Source: Pseudotabrizicola sp. (GTDB lineage: Bacteria > Pseudomonadota > Alphaproteobacteria > Rhodobacterales > Rhodobacteraceae). Taken from it: 64,000 nt of DNA. The stretch's first letter is position 1. Every line of letters starts with the position of its first letter. Shown piece after piece: positions 59,945 to 64,000 of the stretch. Under the pieces are notes generated by a model, which was not told the origin of the DNA, made no database searches, and saw nothing but the letters and a program-made list of their open reading frames with translations. The position numbers and the translations under genes are program-made. The stretch spans positions 1-64,000 of the forward strand of contig NZ_JAUXOV010000024.1 of the NCBI RefSeq assembly GCF_030684215.1, read 5' to 3'.

Positions 59945-61276
59945 TCAGTCCAGCGCATTCTGCCCAAGCCGCTGCCGCACGGGTGCGGCATAAAACGCCA
60001 ACAAATCCTGCATTTCAGGCCGCACTGCGCCCGCAGCATCCAAAATACCGCGCGCTTGCAGCACAGCGCGCCCCTCGGCCTCGGCCTGCGCCAGCCCGCC
60101 CGGCGGCAGACGCAGCACCGCGTCCACCTCGTTCAACCGCGCCACCAGATCAGAAACCGGCACCCCCATCGCCACCGATCCGGCCACAAGCGGCACCGCA
60201 AGCACCGGCACGACCCGCTCCACCTCACCCATCAGGCGCACACCCAAACCCTCCAGATCGCCGCCCTGTGCCTGGTATGCGCGCAACGACACCGGCACCC
60301 CAAAGCCCGCTGCCGCCGTGCCGAACAAAAACCGCCGCCCGCCTGCTCGCTTCAGCGCAACGCGCAACGCCTCCCAAAGCACCCGCAGCAGCGGCGCGCG
60401 GAACCGCCGCCCGCCCTCGCGCGCGGCGTGCACCAAAAGCGCATCTTCCAGCACCCGGTCATAGGCCAAGCCCACCGGCACAAAGACCACATCGCGCCCC
60501 AAAGGATCAAACCCGGCCCAGATATATGACAGCAACCCCATCTTTGCCGCGCCCACCCGCCCGGTCAGGCTCAGGCCGCCTTCGGGAAACACCGCCTGCG
60601 TCGTCCCCTCGGCAGTGGTCATCTGCACATAGCGCGCCAAGACCCGGCGATAGAGCGCATTGTGATTGCCACGCCGGATGAAATAGGCCCCCATTGCCCG
60701 GATCAACCGAGAAAGCGGCCAGACCCGCGCCCATTCCCCCACCGCATAGGAAATCGCCGCCCGGCCCGACACCAGCCATGTCACCAGCACGTAATCCATA
60801 TTGCTGCGATGGTTCATCACAAAGACCACCGTGGCCTGCGGATCAATCGACCGCGCTTCTCCGGCCACCACCCCGACCCGCACCCGGAAAAACACCGCCG
60901 AAAGCGCCCGCGCCGCCCGGGTAGCAAAGCCAAAGTAAAACAGCGCCGAAAACCCCGGCACGATCTCACGGGCATAAGCGCGCGCCTCCTCCAGCGCCAC
61001 CTCGCCGGGCACCCCTGTCGCCGCCGCATGCTCGGCCACCGCCTCCAGCACGGCAGGGTCATACAGCAGCCGCACCACCATATCTTGCCGCCGCATCAGC
61101 TTAAACGGCTCTATCTTGCGCTCCAGCCGGGCATTGACCTTGCCCAGCACGCGCTCCAGCCTACGCCGGAAAAACCAGCGGACCCCCGGCCCGATGATCC
61201 GGTCCAAAGCCGCCACTCCGGGCAGCACAAACAGCACCACCACCAGCCATACCGGGATTTCAACCGTCTGAAACAT
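59945..61276 (-). CDS. PlsB-like 1-acyltransferase family protein
   Basis: The 443-residue membrane-associated protein has an N-terminal helix (about 8-28) and an acyltransferase core with the NHRSNMD motif (His156, Asp161), FPEGGLSLTG and downstream VFVPVGLAYDR. It resembles PlsB/PlsC-type glycerol-phosphate acyltransferases. It lies between ccr and ecm, reading with ccr; whether it belongs to the pathway or only shares the site is unclear. PlsY is also encoded in this window. Confidence 0.85.
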   Translation of the reverse strand: MFQTVEIPVWLVVVLFVLPGVAALDRIIGPGVRWFFRRRLERVLGKVNARLERKIEPFKLMRRQDMVVRLLYDPAVLEAVAEHAAATGVPGEVALEEARAYAREIVPGFSALFYFGFATRAARALSAVFFRVRVGVVAGEARSIDPQATVVFVMNHRSNMDYVLVTWLVSGRAAISYAVGEWARVWPLSRLIRAMGAYFIRRGNHNALYRRVLARYVQMTTAEGTTQAVFPEGGLSLTGRVGAAKMGLLSYIWAGFDPLGRDVVFVPVGLAYDRVLEDALLVHAAREGGRRFRAPLLRVLWEALRVALKRAGGRRFLFGTAAAGFGVPVSLRAYQAQGGDLEGLGVRLMGEVERVVPVLAVPLVAGSVAMGVPVSDLVARLNEVDAVLRLPPGGLAQAEAEGRAVLQARGILDAAGAVRPEMQDLLAFYAAPVRQRLGQNALD

Positions 61277-61314
61277 GCAGCCACCCTAGTCAAAGCCAGC
61301 GCCTGTGCAAATGA

Positions 61315-61335
61315 ATTGCTGCTTTCAAAATACTC
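61315..61335 (-). repeat. Half copy of dispersed GAGTATTT repeat upstream of ecm
   Basis: On the minus strand this reads GAGTATTTTGAAAGCAGCAA, one arm of the repeat family. A run of G and the G6-8/C9 hairpin (61353-61376) follow, as at the 45409 copy. The remaining 61277-61491 gap holds the ecm promoter; nothing else is seen. Confidence 0.6.
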
Positions 61336-61408
61336 TGGGGGGGGCGCAAAGCGCGGGGGGCAACGCCCCCCCCCGCACCCAAAACCCAAAATGCCGCAAC
61401 GCAGCGAA

Positions 61409-61464
61409 TTGACAACGCCAGAATGTTTCTTCTATCTAGCGCAAAGCGAAACATTATTGCGCAA
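61409..61464 (+). promoter_or_regulatory. Promoter and operator candidate of ecm
   Basis: TTGACA (61409-61414) and CTATCT (61432-61437), 17 bases apart, make a good promoter. Just downstream are GCGCAA at 61439-61444 and 61459-61464, 20 bases apart, and CATTATTGCGC (61452-61462), the latter nearly identical to the ccr site. The palindrome TTGCGCAA lies at 61457-61464. A repressor here would block early transcription. Confidence 0.55.
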
Positions 61465-61491
61465 CATCGAGTCGCGTGATGGAGGCCCCCG

Positions 61492-63450
61492 ATGATCAAA
61501 GATGCACCTTGGCTGTTCCGCACCTATGCGGGGCACTCCACCGCCACCGCCTCCAACGCGCTGTATCGCAACAACCTGTCCAAAGGGCAGACCGGTCTGT
61601 CGGTCGCTTTCGATCTGCCCACGCAGACCGGCTACGATTCCGATCACGAACTGGCGCGGGGTGAGGTGGGCAAGGTCGGCGTGCCGGTGGCCCATCTGGG
61701 CGACATGCGCGCGCTGTTTGATGCGATCCCGCTGGAACAGATGAACACCTCCATGACGATCAACGCCACTGCGCCGTGGCTTCTGGCGCTTTACATCGCG
61801 GTGGCCGAAGAACAGGGCGCCGATGTTGCCGCCCTCAACGGCACCGTGCAGAACGATCTGATAAAAGAATACCTGTCGCGTGGCACCTATATCTGCCCGC
61901 CGAAACCCAGCTTGCGCATGATCACCGACGTGGCCGCCTACACGCAAAAGCACCTGCCAAAATGGAACCCGATGAACGTGTGCTCCTACCACCTGCAAGA
62001 GGCTGGGGCGACACCGGAACAGGAACTTGCCTTTGCGCTGGCGACCGCCTGTGCGGTGCTTGATGACCTGAAAGGGAAAGTTTCCCCCGAAGATTTCCCC
62101 AATATGGTCGGCAGAATATCGTTTTTTGTCAACGCGGGCATCCGCTTCGTGACTGAGCTGTGCAAGATGCGCGCCTTTGTCGACCTGTGGGACGAGATCA
62201 CGGAGACGCGCTACGGCATCACGAATGCCAAATACCGCCGCTTCCGTTACGGCGTGCAGGTCAATTCCCTTGGCCTCACCGAACCACAGCCCGAAAACAA
62301 CGTCTACCGCATCCTGATAGAGATGCTGGCCGTGACCCTGTCGAAAAACGCCCGCGCCCGCGCCGTGCAACTGCCCGCGTGGAACGAAGCACTCGGCCTG
62401 CCCCGCCCATGGGATCAGCAATGGTCGCTGCGCATGCAGCAGATCCTGGCCTATGAGACTGACCTTCTGGAATATGACGACCTGTTCGACGGCAATCCGG
62501 CGGTTGACCGCAAGGTCACCCAGTTGAAAGACGGCGCGCGCGCCGAACTTGCGCAGATCGACGCCATGGGCGGCGCCGTGGCGGCCATCGACTATATGAA
62601 GGGCCGGCTGGTCGAGGCCAATGCCGACCGCATCGCGCGCATTGAATCAAAGGAAACCACCGTCGTCGGCGTCAACCGCTTCACCACGACCGAACCCTCG
62701 CCCCTGACCACCGGCGACGGCAGCATCATGCAAGCCGACCCCAAGGCCGAGGCCGACCAGATCTCCCGCCTGCAGGGCTGGCGCAAAAACCGCGATAGCG
62801 GCGCCGTCACCGCAGCGCTGGCCGCCCTCGCCCAAGCCTGCACCGATGGCACCAACGTCATGCCCGCCTCGATCGCCTGCGCCCGCGCAGGCGTCACCAC
62901 CGGCGAATGGGGCGCAGTTGTGCGCCGTGCCTTTGGCGAATACCGCGCCCCCACCGGCGTCTCGCGCAACCCGTCGAACCGCACCGAAGGACTAGAGCCG
63001 ATCCGCGAAGCCGTCGCCACCCTGTCGTCAAAACTTGGCCGCCCGCTCAAATTCCTTGTCGGCAAACCGGGGCTGGATGGCCATTCCAACGGTGCCGAAC
63101 AGATCGCCGCCCGCGCCCGCGATTGCGGCATGGAGATCCATTACGAAGGCATCCGCCTGACTCCTTCCGAAATTGTCAGCGCAGCACAGGATCAGCAAGC
63201 TCATGTCATTGGCCTGTCGATCCTGTCGGGCAGCCATATTCCCCTGATTACCGAAACCCTTGATCTGATGCGCAAAGCAGACCTTGGCCATATCCCGCTG
63301 GTCGTCGGCGGCATCATCCCCGAGGCCGATGCCGCACAGCTGCGGGCCCTTGGCGTGGCCGCCGTCTACACACCCAAGGATTTTGAGCTGAACCGCATCA
63401 TGCTTGATATCGTCGGGCTGGTTGACGCCGCCCCGATCGCCGCCGAATAA
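61492..63450 (+). CDS. ecm: Ethylmalonyl-CoA mutase (B12-dependent)
   Basis: The 652-residue cobalamin enzyme converts (2R)-ethylmalonyl-CoA to methylsuccinyl-CoA. The N-terminal mutase barrel has AFDLPTQTGYDSDHELARGEVGKVG. The B12-binding domain lies at about 515-650 with DGHSNG (Asp529, His531, Gly534) and LSILSGSH. A single fused chain of this length beside ccr is typical of Ecm rather than methylmalonyl-CoA mutase. ATG 61492 has GGAGG. It diverges from ccr with the acyltransferase gene between them. Confidence 0.95.
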   Translation: MIKDAPWLFRTYAGHSTATASNALYRNNLSKGQTGLSVAFDLPTQTGYDSDHELARGEVGKVGVPVAHLGDMRALFDAIPLEQMNTSMTINATAPWLLALYIAVAEEQGADVAALNGTVQNDLIKEYLSRGTYICPPKPSLRMITDVAAYTQKHLPKWNPMNVCSYHLQEAGATPEQELAFALATACAVLDDLKGKVSPEDFPNMVGRISFFVNAGIRFVTELCKMRAFVDLWDEITETRYGITNAKYRRFRYGVQVNSLGLTEPQPENNVYRILIEMLAVTLSKNARARAVQLPAWNEALGLPRPWDQQWSLRMQQILAYETDLLEYDDLFDGNPAVDRKVTQLKDGARAELAQIDAMGGAVAAIDYMKGRLVEANADRIARIESKETTVVGVNRFTTTEPSPLTTGDGSIMQADPKAEADQISRLQGWRKNRDSGAVTAALAALAQACTDGTNVMPASIACARAGVTTGEWGAVVRRAFGEYRAPTGVSRNPSNRTEGLEPIREAVATLSSKLGRPLKFLVGKPGLDGHSNGAEQIAARARDCGMEIHYEGIRLTPSEIVSAAQDQQAHVIGLSILSGSHIPLITETLDLMRKADLGHIPLVVGGIIPEADAAQLRALGVAAVYTPKDFELNRIMLDIVGLVDAAPIAAE

Positions 63451-63519
63451 GGTCACCCCTATTGCCCTGACGATGCGAACCAAGCACAACTTGGTCAGAC
63501 AGATGCACAGGGACGACAC

Positions 63520-64000
63520 ATGACCTTTCATATCGGCGCCCAGCCGGGCGAGATTGCCGAGACCTGCCTTTTGCCCGGCGATCCCTACCGCGCCCGCTGG
63601 GCTGCCGAGCGGTTCTTGCAAAATGCAAAGCTGGTTTCCGAAACCCGCGGCATGCTGGGCTATACCGGCACATGGCGGGGCAACCCGGTCACCATTCATG
63701 GCACCGGCATGGGCATGCCCTCGCTGTCGATCTATGCCAATGAACTGATCCGCGACTATGGCGCGCAAACCCTGATCCGTGTGGGATCTTGCGGTGCATT
63801 GCAGCCGCATATCGGCTTGCGTGATGTGGTGCTGGCGCAGGCCGCCTCAACCATCGGATCGCCCTCCACCAGCATCTTCCGTGAAATGCGCTTCGCCCCC
63901 GTTGCTGACTTTGGCCTACTGTCAAAGGCTTACGCCGCCGCAACGGGCCCCGTGCATGTCGGCGGTATCTTCACCTCTGACACCTTCTACGACGAACGCA
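63520..64000 (+). CDS. deoD: Purine nucleoside phosphorylase, DeoD type (cut by window end)
   Basis: About 160 residues are present. The chain starts [27 protein letters not shown] and has the phosphate-binding loops [16 protein letters not shown] and [10 protein letters not shown], typical of hexameric DeoD. It splits purine (deoxy)nucleosides to base and (deoxy)ribose 1-phosphate, which feeds deoC. GGGACGACAC precedes the ATG. The C-terminal third lies beyond the window. Confidence 0.92.
   Translation, partial: MTFHIGAQPGEIAETCLLPGDPYRARWAAERFLQNAKLVSETRGMLGYTGTWRGNPVTIHGTGMGMPSLSIYANELIRDYGAQTLIRVGSCGALQPHIGLRDVVLAQAASTIGSPSTSIFREMRFAPVADFGLLSKAYAAATGPVHVGGIFTSDTFYDER

Noticed and set aside
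1-64000. CRISPR array or toxin-antitoxin/defence cassette
   Set aside because: No regular repeat-spacer series and no Cas, restriction or toxin motifs were found. The direct repeats at 3388-3502 are too few and irregular.

Overview
The window is a high-GC alphaproteobacterial chromosome segment, almost certainly from the Rhodobacteraceae. The evidence is a complete fdsGBA-fdhD-fdsD formate dehydrogenase operon of the Rhodobacter capsulatus type, an ethylmalonyl-CoA pathway locus (ccr and ecm), a seven-gene-type Mrp antiporter operon with fused A and B subunits, an ALDH16-type double aldehyde dehydrogenase next to deoC, and tightly overlapping gene starts and stops. The assignment rests on reading protein motifs and gene order by eye; no database search was made.

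Layout. 1-3593 is the end of an integrated element: the 3' end of an IS5-like transposase, three phage head genes (major capsid, gpW-like head-tail joining, DUF2190), a convergent P4-type tyrosine integrase, and the tRNA-Gly(TCC) whose 3' end is the likely attachment site. 3689-6984 is a divergent LuxR-type response regulator and hybrid histidine kinase pair. 6973-8530 holds a CbiX-like chelatase and an SDR oxidoreductase. 8603-15478 is the NAD-dependent formate dehydrogenase operon preceded by a LysR-type regulator. 15612-18362 holds adenine deaminase and a divergent EamA transporter. 18403-23895 is a fructose-type ABC transporter operon (frcBCAK) facing a FucU/RbsD mutarotase and a ROK repressor.

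24053-29947 is mrpA-mrpG. 30045-33551 is deoC plus ALDH16 (deoxyribose phosphate to acetaldehyde to acetate). 33564-39902 holds YqgE, a DsbD-N-like secreted protein and an RND efflux pair. 39997-41360 is moaB with a uracil-DNA glycosylase-like gene. 41485-45285 is pyrB, two small membrane proteins, a dihydroorotase-like gene lacking its metal ligands, and plsY. 45499-48233 is rsmE, a membrane protein and gshA, with ubiA diverging only 12 bp away. 49333-51773 is an OmpA-like envelope protein and a coiled-coil membrane protein. 51997-54387 is an alpha/beta hydrolase and succinate-semialdehyde dehydrogenase. 54490-56249 is a YgiB/YgiC-like pair. 56307-58422 holds a stand-alone AsnC domain, a RecD-like helicase and a small protein. 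58507-63450 is ccr, a PlsB-like acyltransferase and ecm. The window ends inside deoD.

Points of most interest: the dihydroorotase homologue that has lost HxH and the catalytic Asp (a likely structural PyrC'); a possible capsid-encoding phage satellite at tRNA-Gly; a dispersed palindromic repeat present in five intergenic regions; a motif shared by the ccr and ecm promoters; and operator-like palindromes upstream of fds, frc and ade/eamA. No gene-free stretch exceeds about 215 bases.
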